DNA of 64,000 nucleotides from Variovorax sp. MHTC-1 (GCF_003984645.1 NZ_RWKI01000014.1:49966-113965), one strand, 5' to 3'. Positions 23,422 through 32,772 are shown, numbered from the stretch's first letter. Notes: generated by a model not told the origin, from the letters alone. A program made the numbers and translations.

Positions 23422-25950
23422 TTGAAAGTCACAGACAAAAGCGCGCTTCTGCTGCTTGTTGCAGCAAGCGCACTCGCAGGTTGCGGGGGTGGCGGTAGCG
23501 GCGGTGGTAACGGCGGCGGCGGATTCGTCGGGCTGGCAGACTCGGCGTCTGCTTCCACCACAGCTGAACCAGTCGAAACTGCAGCCACTAAGGAGGCAGC
23601 ACCGGTCAGCAAGCTCGATGCGAGCTGGACCAAGGTTGCGGACGAAAATCAGTCGTTCACGCTCAGCTCCGGGACCGTCGTGCAATACGGCGCGAACGAC
23701 ACCTATGCCAACAAATCGCTTTCGGGCACCGTGGCGTGCAGCAACGCCACATTCGGCGATCCGCTGCCCTACGTGGTGAAAGCGTGCTACACGCAGACTG
23801 CTGCGGCACCCGCCCCAGCACCCGCCCCCGCCCCCGCCCCCGCCCCTGTGGCAGGAACGCGGCTCGCCGGCGAGGGTTCGTCATTCAGCGTCGCCTCTGC
23901 GACCCTGGTGCAGTACGGATCCGGTTCATCGTGGGTTCAAAAGACGGTCAGCGGCACTGGCAGCTGCACCAACGAATTCTTCGGCCGCGACCCTCTGCCC
24001 TTCGTCGTGAAGGCCTGTTATTCACTCGGTTCGGCAACCGCACCGGCTCCCGCGCCAGCACCGGCGCCTGCGCCGGCTCCAGCACCGTCGCCCGCTCCGG
24101 CACCGGCCCCTGCTCCGGCACCGGCACCGGCACCGGCACCGGCTCCGGCCCCCGTCTCTGGCGACGTCGTCGACAGCGCCGGCAACGTGCAGGCCAGCGC
24201 ATACCGCGCCATGGCCCCGCTCCTCGGCAAGGCAGAAGGCATCGCCTACCGCTACGGCAACGCGCCGACCGTGAACAACACCGGCATCCCGACGCTGTTC
24301 AAGCGCGCGGACCAGACCATGAGCTACCACCCCGGCACCTGGCAGGTCGGCGGCCCGGTCCTGAGCGAGCACGGCCTCTACATGACCAACCAGGCGCACG
24401 TGGGCTTCGTCGCCGACAACACGGCGGTGCGCATGGGCGTGGGCAACCTGCAGATCTCCGCCATCGACCACAACACCTTCGCGCAAGCGCCGCAGCTGCC
24501 CTGGCAGGAAGCGGCCGCGTGGGACGGCAGCGCCGGGCGCACCAACTACAACGTCAGCACCTACAAGACCGCCGGCCTCACGACTGGCGACCCGGTGGCG
24601 GTGGCGCGCTGCGGCGGACGCGTGGGCTTCTGTGCGACCTCGCTGGTGGCCTTCAACAACGGCCTGATCGGCACCGCCGGCAGCAACACGGCAAACAACC
24701 GGACCACTGTGCAACTGCCCGCGAACAAGGTTCCGACCGGCATGGCCATCACCAACACCAGCGAATACGCGCTGGTGACGGTGTGGGACACGACGGCGCT
24801 CAAGGGCCAGGTGGCGGTGATCTCGCTGGCGGGGCTGTGCAACAACTGCAACCCGTACAACTCGGCGAAGAACGGCACCTACGACGCGTGGTACGACTGG
24901 TGGCATGAATGGAATGCCGTGTACCCCGGCCTGCCGAACATGGGCAACATCGCCTTCATGAAGGTGCTGGGCTACATCGATCTGCCGGGCATGAACGCGC
25001 CGACCGAAATCGCGGTGACCACCGGCTTCGACCAGTTCCACACCGCGTTGCCCGAGCAATACGGCGAGTTCATGGGACGGACCTACTCGCCCTTGACCGA
25101 TCCGGCCAAGCGCGCGACCTTCTCGGGTTCCGGCAAGAACGCGAATCGGTATGCCAAGGCGGGCGTGGCGGTGGTGATCTCGAAATCGGAGAAGAAGGCC
25201 GCCTTCATCGACCTGAAGCCGCTGTTCAGCTACGTCAACAGCGTCTACTTCGGCACCGGTCCGACGGAGTTCACCAACCTGGGCCAGGCCGACAACCAGT
25301 GGCCGTACACCTTCGCGCACAAGCCGCAGCAGACGCCGACGGTGATCTCGACCGTGTCGCTGGACAGCAAGCCGACCGCGGTCAAGACGACGGTCTTCGG
25401 CAACGTGCACCGCGCCTGGGTCGCGACCGAAGAGGGTTCGCTGCGCATCTACGGCCTGGGCAACGTGCCCACCGGCACCACCGCGACGGACGTGGTCGAG
25501 CGGAGCCGTGTGGCGATCGGCAAGAACCCGACCTCGCTGGCGATCTCGAAGATCGATCCGGACAGTGGCGTCGATGCGAACAACCAGCAGGTGCTGGTGG
25601 CCTCGCGCGGCGATCGCAAGATCCAGTGGGTGCGGTTTGCCGCCGACGGCAACAGCGGCAGCGTGGTTCGCACCTTGCAGGACTCGCGCATCGTCGACCC
25701 GATCGCGGTGGAAGATGCCGACAACTTCGCAACCAACAACATGGTGCTGAGCATTGCCGATTACACCGGCAAGCAGGTGTCGAACTATCGCTATGGCGCG
25801 GTGATCTTCGCCGACCGCGGCGGCTCCTGGGCTTGTCAGCCGCCCACTGGATGTCCGGTTCAGGGCACCGGCGGCATGAACATGGAGTTCGGCGGCAGCT
25901 TCGCGATGGAGGGCAAGCCCTTCACGATCAGGACGGCGAACGTGCCCTGA
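23422..25950 (+). CDS. unknown-function lipoprotein, copy 2, with two extra repeat modules
   Basis: An 842-residue paralogue of the preceding gene, starting at TTG with GGAGGG upstream. It has the signal KSALLLLVAASALAGC (lipobox LAGC) and a Gly-rich stretch. Unlike copy 1 it carries two related modules of about 55 residues (about 60-130 and about 150-205), each with SFxxxSxTxVQYG and DPLPxVVKACY, joined by Ala-Pro linkers. The remaining 580 residues are nearly identical to copy 1 over long stretches. Probably exported to the outer membrane. Role unknown; no enzyme motif recognised. Confidence 0.78.
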   Translation: MKVTDKSALLLLVAASALAGCGGGGSGGGNGGGGFVGLADSASASTTAEPVETAATKEAAPVSKLDASWTKVADENQSFTLSSGTVVQYGANDTYANKSLSGTVACSNATFGDPLPYVVKACYTQTAAAPAPAPAPAPAPAPVAGTRLAGEGSSFSVASATLVQYGSGSSWVQKTVSGTGSCTNEFFGRDPLPFVVKACYSLGSATAPAPAPAPAPAPAPAPSPAPAPAPAPAPAPAPAPAPAPVSGDVVDSAGNVQASAYRAMAPLLGKAEGIAYRYGNAPTVNNTGIPTLFKRADQTMSYHPGTWQVGGPVLSEHGLYMTNQAHVGFVADNTAVRMGVGNLQISAIDHNTFAQAPQLPWQEAAAWDGSAGRTNYNVSTYKTAGLTTGDPVAVARCGGRVGFCATSLVAFNNGLIGTAGSNTANNRTTVQLPANKVPTGMAITNTSEYALVTVWDTTALKGQVAVISLAGLCNNCNPYNSAKNGTYDAWYDWWHEWNAVYPGLPNMGNIAFMKVLGYIDLPGMNAPTEIAVTTGFDQFHTALPEQYGEFMGRTYSPLTDPAKRATFSGSGKNANRYAKAGVAVVISKSEKKAAFIDLKPLFSYVNSVYFGTGPTEFTNLGQADNQWPYTFAHKPQQTPTVISTVSLDSKPTAVKTTVFGNVHRAWVATEEGSLRIYGLGNVPTGTTATDVVERSRVAIGKNPTSLAISKIDPDSGVDANNQQVLVASRGDRKIQWVRFAADGNSGSVVRTLQDSRIVDPIAVEDADNFATNNMVLSIADYTGKQVSNYRYGAVIFADRGGSWACQPPTGCPVQGTGGMNMEFGGSFAMEGKPFTIRTANVP
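23805..23850. repeat. Ala-Pro coding repeat, first linker
   Basis: A run of GCN-CCN codons (GCACCCGCCCCAGCACCCGC and onward) encoding alternating Ala-Pro between the two repeat modules of lipoprotein copy 2. Prone to slippage. Confidence 0.8.
24041..24155. repeat. Ala-Pro coding repeat, second linker
   Basis: About 115 bp of alternating GCN and CCN codons with many copies of GCACCG/GCTCCG, encoding a linker of about 38 residues (APAPAPAPAPAPSPAPAP type). It separates the second repeat module from the conserved domain and is likely to vary in length between strains. Confidence 0.85.
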
Positions 25951-25965
25951 TCGACCGACTGTGAT

Positions 25966-26706
25966 CTAGCCTGTATGCGGCCCGCCTTGTGCGGGCCGTT
26001 TTTTTTGGTTCAGTGCGGCAAGGCGCTCGGGCGTGCCGACGTCGGCCCAGGCGCCGGCATAGAGCTCGGCGTCGACCTGCCCATCCTTCATGGCGGCGCG
26101 CAGGAGGGGCGCGAGGGGCGCTTTCGTGCCTCCGGCGTTGCCGGCGGCGATGGCGCAGTACGGCGGCGCGAACAGCGTCGCGCGGTACAGGCCGATGGTC
26201 GAGAAGGTGTACTTCTCGGCTGCCTCGCAGAGCGCCAGCCCTGCGGGCGAGATTCCGAAATCGCCGCGCGGGTTGTGCGGCGGGTTCGGCACCAGCCACA
26301 GATGCGCGAGCCGGCCGCTGGCGGCGAAGCGATCGACGGCCTGCTGCGTGAACTCGAATTCCGGCGCGAACACGTCGCCTGCCAGCACCCAGAAGATGTC
26401 GCCCAGGAGCGGCAGCGCGCGCACGATGCCGCCTGCCGTCTCGAGCGCACCCCCGAAATCGCGGCCCTCGTGGGAATAGGCAATGTCGCAAGACGCGTGG
26501 CGGGAGCCGAAGCGAAGCGGAATCTGCTCGCCCAGCCAGTCGGTATTGATCACGAGCCCGGTGAAGCCGCCAGCTGCCAGGGCCTCCATCGGCCACTGCA
26601 TCAGCGGCTTGCCCTGAACCTCGAGCAAGGGCTTGGGCGTGACATCGGTCAGCGGCCGCATGCGCTCGCCGCGCCCGGCGGCGAGGATCATTGCCTTGAT
26701 GCTCAC
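25966..26706 (-). CDS. murU: N-acetylmuramate-1-phosphate uridylyltransferase MurU
   Basis: A 246-residue nucleotidyltransferase that makes UDP-MurNAc from MurNAc-1-P, the step after AmgK in peptidoglycan recycling. MILAAGRGERMRPLTDVTPK (NTP-binding loop), GKPLMQWPMEAL, VLAGDVF (metal Asp) and the late AGAWADVGTPERL are family signatures. The start is GTG overlapping the speD stop (GTGA); ATG 26691 is an alternative. The last dozen residues (KKRPAQGGPHTG) are encoded by the convergent terminator hairpin and are probably not part of the ancestral protein. Confidence 0.88.
   Translation of the reverse strand: MSIKAMILAAGRGERMRPLTDVTPKPLLEVQGKPLMQWPMEALAAGGFTGLVINTDWLGEQIPLRFGSRHASCDIAYSHEGRDFGGALETAGGIVRALPLLGDIFWVLAGDVFAPEFEFTQQAVDRFAASGRLAHLWLVPNPPHNPRGDFGISPAGLALCEAAEKYTFSTIGLYRATLFAPPYCAIAAGNAGGTKAPLAPLLRAAMKDGQVDAELYAGAWADVGTPERLAALNQKKRPAQGGPHTG
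25978..26006 (+). terminator. rho-independent terminator after lipoprotein copy 2 (inside 3' end of murU)
   Basis: Stem CGGCCCGC / GCGGGCCG, loop CTTGT, then eight T. It lies within the last codons of the convergent murU gene, which reads the hairpin as its C-terminal tail. Confidence 0.9.
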
Positions 26707-27104
26707 GCTGCGTCGGCCTTCCCGATGGTGCCGCGCGTCAATGCGTGCCTTTCCGCGTGGCCCGGCGAAAACAGCGCCTCCAGCGCCTCCATCACAGCCC
26801 TCGCCCGGGCCGAGTGGTCGGCGCCGAAGTTGCACACATAGACATCGAGCGTCACGCCGCGCTGCTCGGGCCAGGTGTGGACGCACAGGTGCGACTCCGC
26901 CAGCAGCACGGTGGCCGTCACGCCGCCGGGGCCCAGCGGCGTCGCAGGGAAGGCATGGAACAGCGTGCCGACCGCCTGCAACCCGGCCGCCTCCACGGCC
27001 TTGACGCAAGCCGCGCCGATGGCCTGGGCGTCCACCAGCCAATGCGTCCCGCAGCGGCAATCGTGAAGGTCGGCGGTGAGGTGCAAGCCATGCATGGGCG
27101 GCAC
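26703..27104 (-). CDS. speD: S-adenosylmethionine decarboxylase-like pyruvoyl enzyme
   Basis: A 133-residue bacterial class 1B SpeD homologue. The self-cleavage motif LLAESHLCVHTWPEQ is intact: cleavage between Glu and Ser would create the pyruvoyl group, the His in VHTWPE and the Cys in VYVCNFGAD match the processing and proton-donor residues. It normally supplies decarboxylated SAM for polyamine synthesis; some short SpeD homologues have been reported to decarboxylate arginine or ornithine instead, so substrate is uncertain. Translationally coupled to murU and divergent from tkt. Confidence 0.85.
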   Translation of the reverse strand: MPPMHGLHLTADLHDCRCGTHWLVDAQAIGAACVKAVEAAGLQAVGTLFHAFPATPLGPGGVTATVLLAESHLCVHTWPEQRGVTLDVYVCNFGADHSARARAVMEALEALFSPGHAERHALTRGTIGKADAA

Positions 27105-27198
27105 TCTAGCAGCCCCGACCTGTGCCTCGGAGGGCCCGCGAAGCGCGCCCGTTAAAATACCGGGTTCCCCCTAACCTGCCCCCCAGAAAGCCGATCAG
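27105..27198. promoter_or_regulatory. speD/tkt divergent promoter region
   Basis: A 94-bp gap with GTTAAAATACCGGG; TAAAAT (27153-27158) is a plausible -10 for tkt, 40 bp before its ATG. No clear -35 is seen. Confidence 0.4.
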
Positions 27199-29250
27199 AT
27201 GGCCAACCAAGCCTTGATGGCCAACGCGATCCGCGCGCTGGCAATGGATGCCGTACAACTTGCAAACTCGGGGCATCCGGGCGCACCGATGGGCATGGCC
27301 GACATGGCGGTGGCGCTGTGGGGCGAGCACCTCCAGCACAACCCCGTCAACCCGCAATGGTTCGACCGCGACCGCTTCGTGCTGTCCAACGGCCATGCCT
27401 CGATGCTCATCTACGCGGTGCTGCACCTCACGGGCTATGCCCTGCCGGTCGATGAGCTCAAGCGTTTCCGCCAGCTGCACAGCAAGACCGCCGGCCATCC
27501 CGAAGCCGGCGTAACGCCCGGCGTCGAGACCACCACCGGCCCGCTGGGCCAGGGCATCACCAACGCGGTCGGCTTTGCGCTGGCCGAGAAGCTGCTGGCC
27601 GCCGAGTTCAACCGCAAGGACCACGCGATCGTCGACCACTACACCTACGCCTTCCTCGGTGATGGTTGCCTGATGGAAGGCATCAGCCATGAAGCCGCGG
27701 CGCTGGCCGGCGCCTGGAAGCTGGGCAAGCTGATTGCGCTCTACGACGACAACGGCATCTCGATCGACGGACCGGTGAAGCCCTGGTTCATCGACAACAC
27801 CGAAGAACGCTTCAAGGCCTACGGCTGGAACGTGATCGGCCCGATCGACGGCCACGACGTGAAAGACGTGTCCAAGGCCATCGACAAGGCCAAGAAGCAC
27901 ACCGACAAGCCAACCCTCATCATCTGCAAGACGCAGATCGGCAAGGGCAGCCCGAACCGCGCCAACACCGCCAAGGCGCACGGCGAGCCGCTGGGCGCCG
28001 ACGAGATCGGCCTCACGCGCACCGCGCTGCAATGGGCGCACGAGCCCTTCGAGCTCCCGCACGCCGTGTACGAAGAGTGGGATGCCAAGGCCGCCGGCGC
28101 CCAGCGCGAAGCCGCGTGGAACGAAAAGTTCGCCGCCTACGCGACGCAGTACCCCGACCTGGCAGCCGAGTTCACGCGCCGCATGAAGGGCGAGCTGCCG
28201 AAGAACTTCCACCAGACCGCCTTCGACACCGTGGTCGCCGCCCACACCAAGGGCGAGACCGTGGCGTCGCGCAAGGCCTCGCAGCTGGCGCTCGAAGCCT
28301 TCACCGCCGCCCTGCCCGAACTGCTGGGCGGCAGCGCCGACCTGACCGGTTCGAACCTCACCAACACCAAGAGCACGCCCGCCCTGCGCTTCGACAAGAA
28401 CGGCGCCGTGGTCCGCACCGAGGGCAACGAACAGGTCCCCGACGGCATGCCGGGCCGCCACATCAACTACGGCGTGCGCGAATTCGGCATGGCGGCCATC
28501 ATGAACGGGGTGGCGCTGCACGGCGGCTTCATTCCCTACGGCGGCACCTTCCTCACTTTCAGCGACTACAGCCGCAACGCGATCCGCATGGCGGCGCTGA
28601 TGAAGCAGCGCGTGATCCATGTCTTCACGCACGACTCCATCGGTCTCGGCGAAGACGGCCCGACGCACCAGTCGATCGAGCATGCGGCCTCGCTGCGCCT
28701 GATTCCCAACCTCGACGTCTGGCGTCCCGGCGACACCGCCGAGACCGCGGTGGCCTGGGCCGTCGCGCTGCAGAACGCCGACCGCCCCACCGCGCTGCTG
28801 CTGTCGCGCCAGAACCTGCCCTACTCGCCGAAGAAGGACCTGGGCGACATCAGCCGCGGCGCCTACGTGCTGTCCGAGCCGGAGGCCGTCGGCCTCAAGA
28901 ACAAGAAGCTCAAGGCCGTCATCATCGCCACCGGCTCCGAGGTGCAGCTCGCGCTGAAGGCCCAAGAACTGCTGGCCGCCAAGAACATCGGCGCGCGCGT
29001 GGTCTCCATGCCGTCCACCACCACCTTCGACCGCCAGGATGTGGCGTATAAAAAGAGCGTGCTGCCCAAGGGAACGCCGCGCATCGCGGTCGAAATGGGC
29101 GCCACCGACGGCTGGTGGAAGTACGGCGTCGCGGCCGTCGTCGGCATCGACACCTATGGCGAGTCGGCACCCGCCGGCGTGCTGTTCAAGCATTTCGGAT
29201 TCACGGCAGAGAACGTCGCTGCCACGGTCGAAGCGGCGCTCAAGCGCTGA
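27199..29250 (+). CDS. tkt: transketolase
   Basis: A 683-residue thiamine diphosphate enzyme transferring two-carbon units in the pentose phosphate (or Calvin) pathway. N-terminal domain: LANSGHPGAPMGMADMAVAL, the ThDP motif GDGCLMEGISHEAAALAGAW ending in LIALYDDN. The middle pyrimidine-binding domain has GGSADLTGSNLT, HINYGVREFGMAAIMNG (catalytic Glu) and THDSIGLGEDGPTHQ. Full family length. It is followed 42 bp later by gap, a common carbon-metabolism pairing in Burkholderiales. Confidence 0.97.
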   Translation: MANQALMANAIRALAMDAVQLANSGHPGAPMGMADMAVALWGEHLQHNPVNPQWFDRDRFVLSNGHASMLIYAVLHLTGYALPVDELKRFRQLHSKTAGHPEAGVTPGVETTTGPLGQGITNAVGFALAEKLLAAEFNRKDHAIVDHYTYAFLGDGCLMEGISHEAAALAGAWKLGKLIALYDDNGISIDGPVKPWFIDNTEERFKAYGWNVIGPIDGHDVKDVSKAIDKAKKHTDKPTLIICKTQIGKGSPNRANTAKAHGEPLGADEIGLTRTALQWAHEPFELPHAVYEEWDAKAAGAQREAAWNEKFAAYATQYPDLAAEFTRRMKGELPKNFHQTAFDTVVAAHTKGETVASRKASQLALEAFTAALPELLGGSADLTGSNLTNTKSTPALRFDKNGAVVRTEGNEQVPDGMPGRHINYGVREFGMAAIMNGVALHGGFIPYGGTFLTFSDYSRNAIRMAALMKQRVIHVFTHDSIGLGEDGPTHQSIEHAASLRLIPNLDVWRPGDTAETAVAWAVALQNADRPTALLLSRQNLPYSPKKDLGDISRGAYVLSEPEAVGLKNKKLKAVIIATGSEVQLALKAQELLAAKNIGARVVSMPSTTTFDRQDVAYKKSVLPKGTPRIAVEMGATDGWWKYGVAAVVGIDTYGESAPAGVLFKHFGFTAENVAATVEAALKR

Positions 29251-29292
29251 ACGCGACCGCACCCAGTTTTCAACCCTCCAGGAGCAAAGCAC

Positions 29293-30294
<1,002 letters not shown>

Positions 30295-30317
30295 GCCGCC
30301 GCCGCGCCGAACGACAG

Positions 30318-30341
30318 ACGCGCCTTCGGGCGCGTTTTTTT
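30318..30341 (+). terminator. rho-independent terminator after gap
   Basis: Stem ACGCGCC / GGCGCGT with a TTCG tetraloop, then a T-run, 23 bp past the gap stop. Confidence 0.92.
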
Positions 30342-30345
30342 GCGT

Positions 30346-30654
30346 CTACACCGGCTCCAGCACGTGGATGACCCGGTTCTGGGTCCAATCCTTCACCTTG
30401 GCGCCGTAGGCCGCCATGTGCGGCGCGGTAGCGTGGGCCTGCAGCGCGGCCAGCGTTTCCTACTTCTCGATCACGACGAAGGTGTCGTCGCCGAAGGAGC
30501 CGCGCGAAGGCGGCATGCCGGCGGCATCCACCGTGGCGGCGTATTCGATGCAGCCCTGCTCGGCCAGCACCGCGGGCCGGTTGGCGCGGAAGGCCTCGAG
30601 GATCCGATCGCGTTGGCCGGGCTTGGCCGTGATGACGGCGACGACGTGAATCAT
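30346..30654 (-). pseudogene. antibiotic biosynthesis monooxygenase (ABM)-family gene interrupted by an amber codon
   Basis: An intact gene would encode 102 residues starting MIHVVAVITAKPGQRDRILE, with the ABM ferredoxin-like fold (GCIEYAATVD, DDTFVVIEK, LQAHATAPHMAAYGAKV). Codon 65 (bases 30460-30462) is TAG where the family expects Trp (VIEKW-ETLAAL). Downstream the frame continues cleanly for 38 codons to TAG at 30346. An AAAGGAG ribosome site precedes the ATG. One TGG to TAG change explains it, so this is a recent pseudogene, a suppressed codon or a sequencing error. Confidence 0.8.
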
Positions 30655-30734
30655 GGGCAGGTGCTCCTTTGGAATGGAGCGTCGAATTTAGAGCCAAGAA
30701 GCCGTTCGCGCCTGTCGCCTGGGGAGCGGCCCGG

Positions 30735-31727
30735 TCAAGTCCTGGCGCCCAGCGGCCCGGCCGGGTGCCAGCCGCGCTCGGGCATGTCGTGGGCGTGGTG
30801 GAGCTGCATGCCTTGCGTCGCGAAGCTCACGACGCCGCGGCGCCGAAGCGCGTCGGTCACGATCTTGTAGTCGAAGGACAGCGCATCGCGGCCCACGGAG
30901 ATGAACGCGGACTTCGTGTAGCGGCGCTGGTCCCGCGGCTGGCGTTCGCCCGCGATCCGATCCAGCACGCGGCTCGAGAGGTTGTCCGACCTGCCTTGAT
31001 TGGGCACCTGCATCAGTCGAAGGCTGGCCGGCAGGTCGATTCCCAGGCGCTCCGCGAACGTGCACGCGCCTTCCAGCGCCCGAACACCCGCGTTGCCCGT
31101 CAGCAGCACACCCCGGCCTTCGAACTCGCTGTACAGCACGGCGCTCGACTCGTCCTCCGCGCTCGTGGCCGCCGTGCGAGGGAGCGGCTCGAAGTCCCAC
31201 CGGCCGCCGACACCCGCGCCGGCAAGGCGAACCCATCGCGCCACGTCGGCCAGCGTGAGCGCCGCCGACCGCGGCAGGCGCGCTCCGAACGCCGGCAGCA
31301 AGGTGTCGACATACCACTGCCGCCGCGGCGAGAGCACCGTGAACGGTCCGATGAGGGCGCCCGCAAAGGGCTCGTGCACCGGGATCCCCTGGGCCAGCGC
31401 GAGCTGTTCGAGCCGATGCGCGGCGCCCAACTTCTTCCATACGCGTTCAGATTGCGCTCAGGGCCGATGCATCCACAGTTCGCCGACGTTGAGCTTTTCC
31501 AGGACCACGCCCAATCCCTCGCTGTGCTGGCGCGCGGGGTTGGAACTCACCACGTAATCCACGTGGGAGGTCAGGCAATGCTCCTCGATGTGCGCGACCA
31601 GTCGCCTGCCCGAGGCGGCCGTGCCGCCGTCGTAGACGAGCAGCCTGTAATTGCCGGGCGCGCCCCAGCGAACGGCGATAGCGGCCCCGTCCGCGAGCAC
31701 GGGGAAAAAATCGACTTCGTAGCCCAC
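30735..31727 (-). pseudogene. degraded MBL-fold (ComEC-like) hydrolase gene
   Basis: Starts GTG at 31727 after AGGGAG. The first 90 codons read as an MBL-fold protein (GYEVDFFPV, NYRLLVYDGGTAASG, GLGVVLEKLNVGELWMHRP), then TGA at 31458-31460 breaks the frame. The same frame resumes (GAAHRLEQLALAQGIPVHEPF, LSPRRQWYVDTLLP) to 30735. The metal-binding stretch that should resemble SHPDxDH reads SNPARQH, so ligands are lost, and about 25 residues seem missing at the stop. Two independent lesions indicate an old pseudogene. Confidence 0.75.
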
Positions 31728-31917
31728 GCGAACTCCCTGATAGCCTTTGTGTGACAGCGAAAATCTCGGCGCCGCCCGGTGAACCCGGATCTCGCGGCAG
31801 GCGTTTCGCCTGCCATCTGCGTGACGCGCAATATACGCTGGTTCGCGCACGTCATGCGCGTTTGGATCGAGCTACGCTCCGTTCGCTTCTCAAAGCGCAA
31901 CGACCGCAACAATTCCA

Positions 31918-32766
31918 ATGTCCACTCCTCGTTCGGCAGATTCCGGTGCCGAAATCACGCTCGCGGCGCAGTGCGTTCGGGCGCTGCTCGATCGCCATGG
32001 CGTTCCGCGGCGCAAGCATTCGGCCGTCGTGACCGAAGTCCTCAAGCTGTCGTATTCACAAGGCAACCGGCGCCTCACAACCGATGCAACCTGGGCGCTG
32101 GAGGAACTGCGCGCACTCGCCCAGCAGTACGGCGAGACATTGACCGACCTGATCTCGCTGGGCCAGGCCGACAGCACGGTGGATGCGATCGTCAACCTCG
32201 GCACGGCCACCGTTCCATGCCGGATCGTGCGCGGGCCGGCCGTCCATAGGCCGAGGAAGGGCGCCTTGGTCGCGGCAATGGTCGATTCGGTATGGCAGGT
32301 GCTGCCGGCCGAGCACGATCTCGCAACCCAGGCCTATGACATCCAGCGGCTCGTCATGGAGCCATCGTCGGCCGTCAGCCGCCGCATCGCGGTGCTGGAC
32401 GATCACCCCGACAGCGCGCAGGCGATCGTCGACCACCTCGAGGCCGGCGGATTCGACCCCGTCAAATTCACCAGCCTGGACCGGGTCACGGCAGCCGCCA
32501 CGGCGGAGCGTTTTGACGGCTACGTGCTCGACTGGATCCTGGTCAGGGGCGGAGAAAGGGTCACTGCGCAGGGCCTCATCGCGTCGATTCGCTCGCGCGA
32601 TGCGCACTGCCCGATCATCGTGCTGACAGGCGAAGTGCGAACAGGTCTCGCCGACGAAGCCGATATCGCGGCCGCCATGACGAAATACCGTCTGAAGTTC
32701 TTCGAGAAGCCGGCTCGGCTGCCGATCATTTCGGCCGCCCTCGCCGGCGCTCTTGCCGCCGGCTGA
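31918..32766 (+). CDS. BetR-like HTH / receiver-domain response regulator
   Basis: A 282-residue protein. Residues about 15-85 resemble the BetR DNA-binding domain (LLDRHGVPRRKHSAVVTEVL, LSYSQGNRRL). Residues 155-275 form a receiver domain with the acidic pair DD161-162, phospho-acceptor D205 (YVLDWIL), T237 (IVLTGEV) and K264 (FFEKPA). This order, DNA-binding first and receiver last, is the reverse of most response regulators. No histidine kinase is nearby. It diverges from the dead MBL-fold gene, which it may once have controlled. Confidence 0.75.
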   Translation: MSTPRSADSGAEITLAAQCVRALLDRHGVPRRKHSAVVTEVLKLSYSQGNRRLTTDATWALEELRALAQQYGETLTDLISLGQADSTVDAIVNLGTATVPCRIVRGPAVHRPRKGALVAAMVDSVWQVLPAEHDLATQAYDIQRLVMEPSSAVSRRIAVLDDHPDSAQAIVDHLEAGGFDPVKFTSLDRVTAAATAERFDGYVLDWILVRGGERVTAQGLIASIRSRDAHCPIIVLTGEVRTGLADEADIAAAMTKYRLKFFEKPARLPIISAALAGALAAG

Positions 32767-32772
32767 CGGGCC

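Noticed and set aside
24041..24155. Ala-Pro coding repeat considered as a CRISPR or structural DNA repeat
   Set aside because: It is a codon-level Ala-Pro run inside an open frame, with no spacers and no cas genes.
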